Below, piece by piece: positions 1 to 9,515 of a DNA stretch of 64,000 nucleotides; the stretch's first letter is position 1, and each line of letters opens with the position of its first letter. The notes under the pieces were generated by a model. That model had not been told where the DNA came from. It was given only the letters and a program-made list of their open reading frames with translations, and searched no databases. Source of the DNA: Enemella evansiae (lineage in GTDB: Bacteria; Pseudomonadota; Alphaproteobacteria; Rhodobacterales; Rhodobacteraceae); the NCBI GenBank assembly GCA_017255395.1, contig JAFKDC010000012.1:1-64000 (forward strand). Reading direction: 5' to 3'. A program made the position numbers and the translations under genes.

Positions 1-196
1 GCGTCGCACAACCAGAACCATCCCCGAAGTCATCCCTCCGCGCCAACCCGCAATCCCCTCAACCGCAAAGAACAACTGCGCGAACCAGAAGAGACAACCA
101 CAGGTTGGCCTTCTCCGGGCAGGGTATTCTTTACTTGGCGCATCGGGGGGCGCAGGGGTAGGCTTTTGCCATATTCATGCGAACGGGGATATTGTC

Positions 197-2368
197 ATGC
201 GTCAGCTTTTCTCAGCCCTGGCCCTGTCTGCCGGTGCCGCCCTGGTGACAGGGGGCGCGGCGGCCCAGGCCCCGGCGGAATTCGATCCCGCCGACTTCGG
301 GAAGATCATCATCCAGCCACGCCAGAGCGCGGGCAGCAATGGCCTGGTTTTCGAGCAGGCCATCGGAGACTATCAGAACGAGCCGATCATCACCTACGGC
401 GAGAACAGCCCCATCGTGCGGCTGGGCAAGCCCATCGGGCGGCTCGACATGCTCTTCGAAGGTGGCAAGACCGGCTTCTGCACCGCTTTCATCGTCGACG
501 ACCAGCACATCGTGACCAACCACCATTGTATCCCCGGCATGGACGGCGATCCCTCGGGCGCGACCTCGGGCGTTCAGGCGGCGCAGTTCGTCGCGGGCTT
601 CATCAAGCCCGGGAACTCACAGGGCGTCGACCGCTTTACCGTCAGCCCGCAGATCGTCGAGACCAGCCGCCAGCTGGATTATACCGTGCTGCGGGTCTTC
701 GGGAACCCGTCGACCAAATACGGCAAGCTGGAACTCGCCGCCGCCGATCCCGAGGACAGCGAGTTCCTGTGGATCATCGGCCACCCGCAGGGGCAGTCGC
801 AGCACATCAGCCGCGAGGGCTGTGCCGCCGCGATCCCGGCGATCAGCGCCGAGGGCAAGCTCATGCACTCCTGCGACACGCTGGGCGGCAACTCCGGCTC
901 TCCGGTGATCCGGCTCAGCGACAAGCGGGTGATCGGCCTGCACCATGCGGGCGACAGCCGCACCGGATTCAACATGGCGATCCCGATGACGCGAATTCTT
1001 GCGGAAAGCCGGGTGCTGCGTGACGGTTCGGGCAACCAGCCCGCGCCGCAACCCGTCGCTCAACAACAGACGCCGCGCCCGGTCGAGCAGCAACCCAGGC
1101 CGGTGGCGGTCACGCCCTCGACCGGCGACAGCTGCATGGCGCTGTGGTCCGAGGCCAAGATCATCGGCTGCGCGGGATACGAGACCTACGTTTCGGAATG
1201 CGGGGATCACACCTTCGCCTCCATGGCGCAGCGGGTGATCCAGCGCGAATGCGCGGTCCCGACCCGCGCGCCGGTCGAATCCGACGTGCCGACGCTGACG
1301 GTCAAGGCCGGGGGCGGCGGCGATCACAGTTCTATCCAGGCGGCCATCGCCTCGGCCCAGCCGGGCATGCGGATCGAGGTCTATCCGGGCACCTATACCG
1401 AAGGCCTCGACGTGACCAAGCCGGTCGAGATCGTCGGCATCGGCAACCGCGCCGATATCGTGATCAAGGCTGCCGAGGACAACGCCGTGCGCTGGACCGC
1501 CGAATCCGGCCGGATCGCCAATATGACGATCATCCAGGACGGCGGGAAGTACTTCGGGTTCCACATCGCGGCCGGGTCGGTGATCGTCGAGGACAACGAC
1601 ATCACCTCGAAGGGGCTGGCCGTCATGGCGGTGCGCTCCAACGAGGGCGCGACGATCCGGCGCAACGTGATCCACGACGGTGCGCAGGGCGGTATCTTCC
1701 TGTTCGAGGAAGGCAAGGCCCTGATCGAGGACAACGAGCTCTTCGGCCACTCCCTTGGCGCCATCGAGGTCAAGGAGGGCGCCGATCCCATCGTGCGCGG
1801 CAACACCCTGCGGGACGGCGGCGGCTCTGGTCTTTTCGTCAACGAGGGGGGCAAGGGCCGGTACGAGGACAACACGATCTTTAACAACGCACTCGCCAAT
1901 ATCGAGGTGAAGGCCGCGAACGATCCACTGATCACCGGCAATATCGTGCGCAACAGCCAGCAGGGCGGGATCATGGTGTCCGATGGCGCAACCGCGCGGA
2001 TCGAAAACAACACGGTCTTCGCCAACACCTTTGCCGGGCTCGAGATCAAGTCCGGTGCCAACCCGACGGTCTGGAACAACGAGTTCCGCGACGGCGCGCA
2101 GTCGGCGATCTACATCCACGAAGAGGGCAAGGGGGTCATCGAGAACAACGATATCCACCACAATGCCTTCTACGGCATCTCGGTGAAGGGAAAGTCGACG
2201 CCAATCGTGCGCGAGAACAAGATCCACGGCAATTCCTACGAGGCGATCCGGGTGCGCGAAGGCGGGGGCGGCACCTACGAGGACAACGACCTGTCCGCCA
2301 ATGCCGCCGGGGCCTTTCGGATCGAAGAGGATGCGGGCAACGTGATCCGCCGCGGCAATAAGGAATAG
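197..2368 (+). CDS. Secreted trypsin-like serine protease fused to a right-handed parallel beta-helix domain
   Basis: A 723-residue exported protein. A signal peptide ends near AAAQA (residues 20-25). Residues about 85-270 are a trypsin-fold protease: His110 in TNHHC, Asp161 in LDYTVL and Ser233 in GGNSGSPV form the triad, and Cys95/Cys111 could make the disulfide that flanks the catalytic His. A Pro/Gln-rich linker covers about 280-307, followed by a short Cys-containing segment (about 310-355). Residues about 365-720 repeat a 22-24 residue pattern (IENN, IRRN, YEDN, GI, A-I-EVK, G-A), the signature of NosD/pectate-lyase-like beta-helices. The ATG at 197 places the signal peptide at the N-terminus. 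It is transcribed toward purS but is functionally unrelated. Substrate is unknown; binding of polysaccharide or cell envelope by the helix is inference. Domain calls are sure, biological role is not. Confidence 0.88.
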   Translation: MRQLFSALALSAGAALVTGGAAAQAPAEFDPADFGKIIIQPRQSAGSNGLVFEQAIGDYQNEPIITYGENSPIVRLGKPIGRLDMLFEGGKTGFCTAFIVDDQHIVTNHHCIPGMDGDPSGATSGVQAAQFVAGFIKPGNSQGVDRFTVSPQIVETSRQLDYTVLRVFGNPSTKYGKLELAAADPEDSEFLWIIGHPQGQSQHISREGCAAAIPAISAEGKLMHSCDTLGGNSGSPVIRLSDKRVIGLHHAGDSRTGFNMAIPMTRILAESRVLRDGSGNQPAPQPVAQQQTPRPVEQQPRPVAVTPSTGDSCMALWSEAKIIGCAGYETYVSECGDHTFASMAQRVIQRECAVPTRAPVESDVPTLTVKAGGGGDHSSIQAAIASAQPGMRIEVYPGTYTEGLDVTKPVEIVGIGNRADIVIKAAEDNAVRWTAESGRIANMTIIQDGGKYFGFHIAAGSVIVEDNDITSKGLAVMAVRSNEGATIRRNVIHDGAQGGIFLFEEGKALIEDNELFGHSLGAIEVKEGADPIVRGNTLRDGGGSGLFVNEGGKGRYEDNTIFNNALANIEVKAANDPLITGNIVRNSQQGGIMVSDGATARIENNTVFANTFAGLEIKSGANPTVWNNEFRDGAQSAIYIHEEGKGVIENNDIHHNAFYGISVKGKSTPIVRENKIHGNSYEAIRVREGGGGTYEDNDLSANAAGAFRIEEDAGNVIRRGNKE

Positions 2369-2499
2369 GGCCTGCCCGATGGGCTGGCAGAGGGGCCGCT
2401 CCGGGAAACCGGGGCGGCTCATTTCCGTCTGGGGGCTTGCATTTCCCGCGCCGATCGGGTTCCAAGCCACCGATGCCAGCCAGAGGGAAAGGGACGGCC

Positions 2500-2730
2500 A
2501 TGAAGGTACGCGTGCATGTGATGCTGAAGGACGGCGTTCTAGACCCCCAGGGCGAGGCGGTGCGTCACGCGCTAGGCTCGCTGGGCTTTTCCGGGGTGGG
2601 CGCGGTGCGCCAGGGCAAGGTGATCGAACTGGATCTGGCCGAGGGAACCAGCGACGAGACGATTACCGAGATGTGCGAGAAGCTGCTCGCCAACACGGTG
2701 ATCGAAAGCTACCGTTTCGAGACTGTCTGA
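2500..2730 (+). CDS. purS: Phosphoribosylformylglycinamidine synthase subunit PurS
   Basis: A 76-residue protein matching the usual size of PurS, the small subunit that bridges PurL and PurQ in the three-part FGAM synthase of purine synthesis. The N-terminus MKVRVHVMLKDGVLDPQG is characteristic, as is the GxLGF and GKVIELDL pattern. An upstream in-frame ATG at 2437 would add 21 residues without family similarity, so the ATG at 2500 (preceded by AGGGAAAGGGACGG) is preferred. PurQ follows at 4915 but a chemoreceptor gene lies between them; purL and purC are not in the window. Confidence 0.93.
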   Translation: MKVRVHVMLKDGVLDPQGEAVRHALGSLGFSGVGAVRQGKVIELDLAEGTSDETITEMCEKLLANTVIESYRFETV

Positions 2731-2833
2731 CCGGACTTTCTTCAAATCCCGGCGAAAAAGTAGGGCTGCGTTAATCGGTCCTTTTCTGAAATTCGCGATC
2801 ACCTGTCCCAAGGTTCTGTAGCTTGGGGCGCGC

Positions 2834-4771
2834 GTGATGAGACGGTTCGGAAATTCCTTGAAAGCGGTATTGGGGCTGGGGTTCTCGGCCCTGCTTTTGT
2901 GTGTCTGCCTTGGACTGGCGGCCATGTTCCACCTCGAGGCGCGCACGGCGGCACAGGAGACGGCGCAGCAGCGGCAGAACCAGTCGGTGCGCATCCTGAT
3001 CGATCGCTTCGCGCGGGCGTTCCCGGGGATCGGGGTGGAGACGGATACCGCCGGGAACGTCGAAGAGGTGCGGTGGGACGCCTTGCCAGAGATTGCCGGG
3101 CATGACCTGATCGATTCGGTCGGGCGCATCTCGGGTGAGACGGCGACGCTGTTCGGCTGGGTGCCGGAAGAGGGCGATTTCCTCCGCCTGACCACCAATA
3201 TCGTCAAGCCCGACGGGACCCGCGCAGTGGGCACATGGCTTGGCCGTGAGAACCCTGTGCATGCCACGATGATGGCGGGACAGACCTTCCGGGGCGAGGC
3301 GGTGATCCTCGGCAGGCCCTACTATACGCTGTATCAGCCGATCATGGGCGCCGACGGGCGGCCCGTCGGGATCTTTTACGTCGGCGTCGATCGTACGGTG
3401 GTCGATGCACAGGTCTCTGACCTGATGCGCAAGACGATCCTCGTCACGGTGACGGCGGCGGTGCTGGGGGTGGGCCTTGTACTGGCGCTGCTGTCCGTGG
3501 CGCTGCGCCCGATGACGCGTATCTCGGACAGGTTACAGGCGATGAGCGCGGGCGATCTGGAAAGCCCGGTGCCGGAAACCGAACGGCCGGACGCCCTGGG
3601 CCAGACGGCGCGCGTGGTCGACAGCTTCCGCAGTCAGCTGATCGAGGCGAAAACGGTGGAGGCGCAGACCGCGCTGCGCAGGCAAGAGCAGGAGCGGGTT
3701 GTTTCAGCCCTGCGCGGGGGGCTGGCGCGGCTGGCCGAGCGCGATCTCTCGGTCCGGATCGAGGGCGCGGCCTTTCCGGCAGAGTATCAGGGTCTGCGCG
3801 ACGATTTCGATCACGGAGTCGAAAGCCTTGCACGGGCCCTCGACGAAGCCGACGGCGTTGCCCTGACGGTGCGCAACAGCGCTTCCGAGATCAGCGCGAC
3901 CACCGACGAGATCGCCCGCCGCGTCGAAGGGCAGGCCGCGACCCTGATCGAAAGCGCCGAGGCCCTGAACCAGCTGGCAGGCTCTTCCAAGGAGATTGCC
4001 GGCAATGTCGATGACGCCGACAAGCTGGCGGGCGCCAGCCGCACCCTTGCCAACGAAAGCGGCGAGGTGGTGCGCAGTGCCATCGAGGCGATCAACCGGG
4101 TCGAGGCAAGCTCGGAGAAGATCGGCCAGATCATTACGGCCATCGACGACATCGCCTTCCAGACCAACCTGCTGGCCCTGAACGCGGGGGTCGAGGCGGC
4201 GCGGGCCGGGGCGGCGGGCAAGGGCTTTGCCGTGGTCGCCTCCGAGGTGCGCAGCCTTGCGCAGACCGCGGCCCTGTCGGCACAGGAGATCAAGACGCTG
4301 ATCACCTCGTCGGGAGAAGAGGTCCGGCAGGGCAGCGAACTGGTGCAGCGCACCGGCAGCTCGCTGACGGAGGTTCAGGAACAGATCGAGAAGCTGGGCA
4401 CGTTGATGAGCGGTGTCGCCGCAGCGGTCCGCCAGCAGACCACCAGCATGGGCGAGATCAACGAAAGCGTGCAGACCCTCGAAGGCACGACCCAGCAGAA
4501 TGCCGCCATCGTCGAAGAAATGAGCGCGGCGGGGCAGGGGCTCAACATCGAGGCAGAGCGCCTTGCCCAGACGCTGGGCCGGTTCCAGACCGGCAGCGCC
4601 CGTGTGGAACCGGCGCAGTCCGGCAGCTGGCGCGAGGCCGAGGTTGCCGCCAGCCCCAGCCGCAGGGACACCCCGCAAGACATGCCGAGGACCGTCGCGG
4701 CGGCGGGGGGGGCATCTGCCAGGGCTGCGGTGCCTGCGGAGGCCGGGCCAGGCGACTGGGACGAATTCTGA
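2834..4771 (+). CDS. Methyl-accepting chemotaxis protein with periplasmic Cache-type sensor and C-terminal pentapeptide
   Basis: A 645-residue transmembrane chemoreceptor. TM1 is at about 11-32. The periplasmic part (about 35-198) ends in a single-Cache-like segment with [20 protein letters not shown] and FYVGVDR. TM2 is at about 200-223, HAMP follows to about 275, and the signalling domain contains the hairpin tip around [19 protein letters not shown] (about 441-459). The protein ends in GDWDEF, an xWxxF pentapeptide of the type that tethers CheR/CheB in enteric Tar and Tsr. The start can be GTG 2834 or ATG 2837. It is inserted between purS and purQ; the 103-nt gap upstream and 143-nt gap downstream leave room for its own promoter. 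Ligand is unknown; Cache domains of this type often bind small organic acids (family knowledge). Confidence 0.93.
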   Translation: MMRRFGNSLKAVLGLGFSALLLCVCLGLAAMFHLEARTAAQETAQQRQNQSVRILIDRFARAFPGIGVETDTAGNVEEVRWDALPEIAGHDLIDSVGRISGETATLFGWVPEEGDFLRLTTNIVKPDGTRAVGTWLGRENPVHATMMAGQTFRGEAVILGRPYYTLYQPIMGADGRPVGIFYVGVDRTVVDAQVSDLMRKTILVTVTAAVLGVGLVLALLSVALRPMTRISDRLQAMSAGDLESPVPETERPDALGQTARVVDSFRSQLIEAKTVEAQTALRRQEQERVVSALRGGLARLAERDLSVRIEGAAFPAEYQGLRDDFDHGVESLARALDEADGVALTVRNSASEISATTDEIARRVEGQAATLIESAEALNQLAGSSKEIAGNVDDADKLAGASRTLANESGEVVRSAIEAINRVEASSEKIGQIITAIDDIAFQTNLLALNAGVEAARAGAAGKGFAVVASEVRSLAQTAALSAQEIKTLITSSGEEVRQGSELVQRTGSSLTEVQEQIEKLGTLMSGVAAAVRQQTTSMGEINESVQTLEGTTQQNAAIVEEMSAAGQGLNIEAERLAQTLGRFQTGSARVEPAQSGSWREAEVAASPSRRDTPQDMPRTVAAAGGASARAAVPAEAGPGDWDEF

Positions 4772-4914
4772 GCAAAAAAACCACCGTGGGCCACAACGCT
4801 CGCTGTGTGACGCGGGCGGCGCTTTCCTTGCGCGCCTCTTGTGCTAGAAGCCGCGACAGAGCGCCGAATCCGGCGTTCCCTTCCGTTCTGCCGTTCCAGC
4901 CGAGGAGCCTGCCC

Positions 4915-5580
4915 ATGAAAGCCGCCGTCATCGTCTTCCCCGGGTCCAACTGCGACCGCGACATGGCCACGGCCTTTCGCAACGCCGGACTGGATGTGCA
5001 GATGGTCTGGCACAAGGATACGGCGCTGCCGTCGGGCGTGGACATCGTCGGCGTTCCGGGCGGCTTCTCTTTCGGGGATTACCTGCGCTGCGGCGCCATC
5101 GCCGCCAATGCGCCCATCGTCGGTGCCGTCAAGGCGCATGCGGACCGTGGCGGTTTTGTCCTGGGCGTCTGTAACGGCTTCCAGGTCCTGACCGAAACCG
5201 GGCTTCTGCCGGGGGCGCTGCTGCGTAATGCCGGGCTGAAGTACATCTGCCGCACGGTGGGGCTGCGCTCTGAAGGCAACAGCGTCTATACCGATGGCTA
5301 CGGCGCCGGGGCAGAGATCGCTCTGCCGATCGCGCATCACGACGGCAACTATTTCGCCGACCAGACAACGTTGGACCGGCTGGAGGGCGAGGGGCTGGTG
5401 GCCTTCCGCTACACCGACAACCCCAATGGCTCGGCCCGTGACATCGCGGGCGTCCTGTCAGAGAACCGCCGCGTGCTGGGGATGATGCCGCATCCCGAAC
5501 GGGCGGCGGAAAGCGCCCATGGCAACGAGGATGGTGCGCGCCTTTTCGCCCATCTGACAGAGGCGCTGGCGGGCGCCTGA
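4915..5580 (+). CDS. purQ: Phosphoribosylformylglycinamidine synthase subunit PurQ (glutamine amidotransferase)
   Basis: A 221-residue class I glutamine amidotransferase that supplies ammonia to PurL for FGAM synthesis. The N-terminus [17 protein letters not shown], the segment [17 protein letters not shown], the nucleophile Cys in LGVCNGFQ and the catalytic His/Glu in [10 protein letters not shown] are all present. The ATG at 4915 is chosen because it gives the canonical start and follows GAGGAG; upstream in-frame codons would read through non-conserved sequence. It is separated from purS by a chemoreceptor gene. Confidence 0.96.
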   Translation: MKAAVIVFPGSNCDRDMATAFRNAGLDVQMVWHKDTALPSGVDIVGVPGGFSFGDYLRCGAIAANAPIVGAVKAHADRGGFVLGVCNGFQVLTETGLLPGALLRNAGLKYICRTVGLRSEGNSVYTDGYGAGAEIALPIAHHDGNYFADQTTLDRLEGEGLVAFRYTDNPNGSARDIAGVLSENRRVLGMMPHPERAAESAHGNEDGARLFAHLTEALAGA

Positions 5581-5617
5581 CTTGAGAGTGGGGCCGGTCA
5601 AGCCTATTCTGCCCGGC

Positions 5618-7387
5618 ATGTCTGACCCCACGCCAGCCCCCCAGACCCGCCGCCCGCGCCGGTCCGGTCCGTTTTCGGGCCGGGCGCAGACCGCGCTGGT
5701 CGCGCTGTTGCTGACGGCGGTGGCGACCATCTGGGTCACCAACTGGATGCTGACCGAGCGTTTCACCGAGACGACGCGCAATCGCGCGGAGCTTCGTTTG
5801 GCGCTCTATTCCGGCAACCTGATCTCTGAATTGCGCCGCAACGCCATCGTGCCGCAGCTTCTGGCGCGCGACGCGGCCCTGATTGCGGCTTTGAACGCGC
5901 AGGACTACAGCCAGTCCTCGCAGCGGCTGATCTCTTTCGTGGACGAGATCGGCGCCGCCTCGCTGATGCTGCTGGACAAGGATGGCCGCACCGTGGCCGC
6001 CACCGACCGCAACCGGCTGGGCGAGAACCACCGCGAGACGCCCTATTTCGTCGACGCCCTGCGCGCCAATACCACCGTCTTCACCGCCATCGCGCGCGAG
6101 ACCGGCAACTACAGTTTCACCTATGCGCGGCGGATGGAAAGCACCGGCGAGACGGTCGGTGTGATCGTAGTCGAGGTCGACCTGGCCAAATTCGAACGCG
6201 CCTGGGCCGGGATCTCGGACGCGGTCATGGTCACCGATAGCGCGGGCACCATCATCCTTGCGACCGAGCCGCGCTGGCGCGGGCTGACCCCGCAGGAGGC
6301 GCTGGAACGCCAGCCCGCCGACGGCGCCATCGAACGCGCCATCCGCGCCACCGCCGACTGGACCGCGCAGGAGGCCGACGCCTACCTGCGGGGCGAGGCG
6401 GTGATGCGCATTGACGGCCGCATTCCCTTCCGCGGCTGGACGCTGACGACCTTCACCACCTATGCCTCCGTGCGCGAGCGGGTGAACGCCGTTCTGGCGC
6501 TGGAGATCATGGGCTTCGCGATCCTCACGGCGCTTGTCTTCTACGCGCTGTCGCGCAAGACCGCCCTGCGGATGGCGCTGTTCCAGCGGGAATCCACAGA
6601 ATTGCGCGCCCTGAATGCCCGGCTTCAGCGCGAGATCGCAGAGCGCGAGCGCGTGCAGAAGAACCTGACCGTGGCCGAGCAGAGCCTCGAGCAATCCTCG
6701 AAGCTGGCGGCCCTGGGAGAGATGTCGGCGGCGGTCAGCCATGAACTTAACCAGCCGCTGGCGGCGATGAAGACCTATCTTGCGGGCGCGCGCCTTCTGG
6801 TGAACCGCAACCGCCCCGACGAAGCGCTGAGCGCCTTCCACCGCATCGACGACCTGATCGAGCGCATGGGCGCCATCACCCGCCAGCTGAAGTCCTATGC
6901 CCGCAAGGGGCAGGCGGTCTTCAGCCCGGTGGACATGGCGGGCGCGCTGTCCGGCGCGCTTTCCATGATGGAACCGCAGCTGAAATCACGCCGCGTCAGG
7001 ATTTCGAAAATCCTGCCGGATCAGCCGGTTATGGTCATGGGTGACAGCATGCGGATCGAGCAGGTGCTGGTAAACCTCTTGCGCAATGCGCTGGATGCCA
7101 CCAAGTCTGTGGATGACCCGGAGGTGGAAATCATCCTCGCGGCGGGGGAAACCGCCACGCTCAGCGTGCGCGACAACGGGCACGGGATCGCCGATCTCGA
7201 GTCGCTGTTCGAGCCCTTCTACACGACCAAGCAGCCCGGCGACGGGGTGGGTCTGGGCTTGGCGATTTCCTCGGGCATCGTGTCCGAACTGGGCGGTCGC
7301 CTGACCGCGCGCAATGGCGAGAACGGGGGCGCTGTGTTCGAGATGCAGCTGCCCGTTCTGAATGAAAAGACGGAAGCTGCGGAGTAA
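5618..7387 (+). CDS. dctB: C4-dicarboxylate sensor histidine kinase DctB
   Basis: A 589-residue membrane kinase. TM1 is near residues 24-43, a periplasmic double-Cache-like region spans about 45-290 (with LMLLDKDGRTVAATDRNRLG and GNYSFTYARR), and TM2 is near 300-320. A coiled coil leads into the HisKA box AAVSHELNQPLAAMKTYL, then HATPase_c motifs DNGHGI and GVGLGLAIS. The arrangement and the dctD neighbour 10 nt downstream identify DctB, which senses succinate, malate or fumarate and phosphorylates DctD. ATG 5618 is preferred to the upstream TTG at 5582, which lies 2 nt after the purQ stop. No dctA or DctD-dependent transporter gene is adjacent. Confidence 0.9.
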   Translation: MSDPTPAPQTRRPRRSGPFSGRAQTALVALLLTAVATIWVTNWMLTERFTETTRNRAELRLALYSGNLISELRRNAIVPQLLARDAALIAALNAQDYSQSSQRLISFVDEIGAASLMLLDKDGRTVAATDRNRLGENHRETPYFVDALRANTTVFTAIARETGNYSFTYARRMESTGETVGVIVVEVDLAKFERAWAGISDAVMVTDSAGTIILATEPRWRGLTPQEALERQPADGAIERAIRATADWTAQEADAYLRGEAVMRIDGRIPFRGWTLTTFTTYASVRERVNAVLALEIMGFAILTALVFYALSRKTALRMALFQRESTELRALNARLQREIAERERVQKNLTVAEQSLEQSSKLAALGEMSAAVSHELNQPLAAMKTYLAGARLLVNRNRPDEALSAFHRIDDLIERMGAITRQLKSYARKGQAVFSPVDMAGALSGALSMMEPQLKSRRVRISKILPDQPVMVMGDSMRIEQVLVNLLRNALDATKSVDDPEVEIILAAGETATLSVRDNGHGIADLESLFEPFYTTKQPGDGVGLGLAISSGIVSELGGRLTARNGENGGAVFEMQLPVLNEKTEAAE

Positions 7388-7397
7388 AGACAGCAGT

Positions 7398-8732
7398 ATG
7401 GCAAATGCAATGAAAATCGCCATCGTGGACGATGAGACGGATATGCGGCAGTCGATCAGCCAGTGGCTGGCGCTGTCGGGCTATGACACCGAGACCTTCG
7501 CCAGTGCCGAAGAGGCACTTGGCGCGCTGGGACCGGATTACCCGGGGATCGTGATCTCGGACATCAAGATGCCGGGCATGGACGGCATCCAGTTCCTGAA
7601 GAAGCTGATGGGCTCGGACAGTTCGCTGCCGGTGATCATGATCACCGGGCACGGCGACGTGCCCATGGCGGTCGAGGCGATGCGCATCGGCGCCTTCGAC
7701 TTTCTCGAAAAGCCCTTCAATCCCGACCGCATGTCCGAGCTTGCGAAGAAGGCCACCAATGCGCGGCGCCTGACGCTGGACACCCGGCAGCTGCGCCGGG
7801 AGCTGGGCGAGGGCGGCCAGATCATGAAGAAGCTGATCGGCGCCAGCCCGGCGATGGAGCGGCTGCGCGAGGATATCCTCGACCTTGGGCAGGCGGACGG
7901 CCACGTGCTGATCGAAGGCGAGACCGGCACCGGCAAGACCCTTGTGGCGCATGCGCTGCACGCGGTGGGCACAAGGGCCGGTAAGAAATTCACCCTGATC
8001 GCCTGCAGCGCCATGGACGAAGACGCGCTGATGCAGCGGCTCTTCGGCCCGATGCAGCCGGACGACACGCGCCTGCCCGCCATCGAAGAAGCGCGCGGCG
8101 GCACGCTGGTGCTGGAGGATATCGAGGTTCTGTCCGATGCGGCGCAGGCGCGGCTGCTGTCGGTGATCAACGATCAGGGCACGCCGCCCGAAACGCGCAT
8201 CGTCGCCATTTCCAACCTTCAGGAAGAGGGCCGCACCTGCGAGCAGGCCCTGCGCCCGGACCTGTATTACCGGCTGGCCTCGCTGAAGATCACCGTGCCG
8301 CCGCTGCGCGCGCGCGGCGAGGATATCCTGACGCTCTTCACCCGCCTGTCCGAGCAGTTCGCCGACGAATACGGCTGCGAGTCGCCCAAGGTTTCCGCAC
8401 AGGAGGCCGCGCAGCTCTTGCAGGCGCCCTGGCCCGGGAACGTGCGGCAGCTGATCAACCTCGCGGAGCGCGCGGTGCTGCAATCGCGGCGCGGGCAGGG
8501 GACCATCGCGTCTCTGCTGATGAGCGATCACGACCAGATGCAGCCGGTGATGACCACCGAGGGCAAGCCGCTTAAGGAATATGTCGAGGCCTTCGAGCGC
8601 ATGCTGATCGACAACACCATGCGGCGTCACAAGGGGTCGATCTCGGCGGTCATGGACGAGCTGTGCCTGCCGCGCCGGACGCTGAACGAGAAGATGGCGA
8701 AATACAGCCTCGTGCGCGCCGACTACCTCTAG
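7398..8732 (+). CDS. dctD: C4-dicarboxylate response regulator DctD with degenerate AAA+ domain
   Basis: A 444-residue NtrC-family regulator: receiver domain (about 1-120, phospho-acceptor Asp in VISDIKMPGMDG), AAA+ domain (about 145-370, Walker A GETGTGKT), and a Fis-type helix-turn-helix at the C-terminus. The loop that should carry GAFTGA for sigma-54 contact is missing: after LFGPMQ the sequence goes to PDDTRLPAIEEARGG. Walker B reads GTLVLEDIE in place of the usual LFLDEI. The protein is therefore predicted not to open sigma-54 promoters; activity with sigma-70, as known for Rhodobacter capsulatus NtrC, is inference. ATG 7398 with AAAGACAG upstream is favoured over an earlier in-frame ATG at 7362 inside dctB. 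Confidence 0.88.
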   Translation: MANAMKIAIVDDETDMRQSISQWLALSGYDTETFASAEEALGALGPDYPGIVISDIKMPGMDGIQFLKKLMGSDSSLPVIMITGHGDVPMAVEAMRIGAFDFLEKPFNPDRMSELAKKATNARRLTLDTRQLRRELGEGGQIMKKLIGASPAMERLREDILDLGQADGHVLIEGETGTGKTLVAHALHAVGTRAGKKFTLIACSAMDEDALMQRLFGPMQPDDTRLPAIEEARGGTLVLEDIEVLSDAAQARLLSVINDQGTPPETRIVAISNLQEEGRTCEQALRPDLYYRLASLKITVPPLRARGEDILTLFTRLSEQFADEYGCESPKVSAQEAAQLLQAPWPGNVRQLINLAERAVLQSRRGQGTIASLLMSDHDQMQPVMTTEGKPLKEYVEAFERMLIDNTMRRHKGSISAVMDELCLPRRTLNEKMAKYSLVRADYL

Positions 8733-8753
8733 AGCTACGACCTATAGACCGGG

Positions 8754-9347
8754 CTAGAGGGCCCGGTCCCAGACCGCGAAATCCTCGGCGCATTTGCGGC
8801 GCAGCTTTTCCTCGGTCTCCGGGGAAAGCTCGGTCGCGCGCCGGGGCGAGACGTTCTCGCGCGGGAGGTCGATCTTCATCGACAGCCGGTCTTCGAGGAA
8901 ATCCAGCAGGCCGGACTGGTTCTCGTATTTATAAAGATGCGTGATGGCGACGCCGTTGGGGCGCGGCTCGACGAACTTCGCCTGACTGCCGACATTGGCA
9001 AAGGGCGGCCGGTCGCCCTTGGCATAGGCCTGGCAAAAATCGTCGAATGTCATACCCTTGGTGGAGGTCTTTCGCCCGTCGAGGAAGCCACGCTGGCGGT
9101 ATCTGTACCACGACCCCAGCCATGAGATCGGCTCGCGCACTACGGCAAGCAGTTCCAGATCCGCGCCGCCGACCCGTTCGAACATCGGGCGGAAGAAGCG
9201 GTTGTAGCGGTAGACGGGCGCGTGTTTCAGTTCCGGCGGATCGTTGACCACCATCGAAGCATGATGCCCAAGCGCCGCCTCATAGGCGGAGGTGCCCGTC
9301 TTGGGCACCATCAGCATCACCAGCCGCTGCTTCCAGAACACCAGCAT
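8754..9347 (-). CDS. Sulfotransferase family protein
   Basis: A 197-residue protein with the two PAPS-binding signatures of cytosolic-type sulfotransferases: a 5' phosphosulfate loop in LMVPKTGTSAYEAAL (about residues 12-26) and a 3' phosphate segment in VVREPISWLGSWYRYR (about 88-103). It would transfer sulfate from PAPS to an unknown acceptor. Short members of this family next to recA are common in Rhodobacterales and are sometimes misnamed gamma-glutamyl kinase (recalled knowledge). It is convergent with dctD and divergent from recA. Confidence 0.75.
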   Translation of the reverse strand: MLVFWKQRLVMLMVPKTGTSAYEAALGHHASMVVNDPPELKHAPVYRYNRFFRPMFERVGGADLELLAVVREPISWLGSWYRYRQRGFLDGRKTSTKGMTFDDFCQAYAKGDRPPFANVGSQAKFVEPRPNGVAITHLYKYENQSGLLDFLEDRLSMKIDLPRENVSPRRATELSPETEEKLRRKCAEDFAVWDRAL

Positions 9348-9417
9348 TCAACAATCTCCACAGCCGTCAACACTCCTTTAACCATCGTGGCGCAGTCTGG
9401 GGAAGGGAAGTTTTGAC

Positions 9418-9446
9418 TTGAAGTGTTCTCATTTTGTCCACATATT
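9418..9446 (+). promoter_or_regulatory. Predicted sigma-70 promoter of recA
   Basis: TTGAAG (9418-9423) and CATATT (9441-9446) are separated by 17 nt and each match four of six consensus bases. The expected start of transcription, near 9453, falls on the first base of the SOS box, which fits LexA repression by occlusion. Confidence 0.55.
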
Positions 9447-9452
9447 GCCGTG

Positions 9453-9467
9453 GAACAAGAGGCGAAC
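9453..9467 (+). promoter_or_regulatory. SOS box (LexA operator) upstream of recA
   Basis: GAACAAGAGGCGAAC is an exact GAAC-N7-GAAC, the direct-repeat operator (GTTC-N7-GTTC on the other strand) established for LexA in Rhodobacter and other alphaproteobacteria. It lies 49 nt before the recA start. A second, weaker GTTC-N7-GTCC occurs just upstream at 9425-9439. Confidence 0.85.
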
Positions 9468-9515
9468 AAAGCAGCGATTGCCGCGCCCGGGTGCGTGTGA
9501 AATAAGGAGCCAAAC

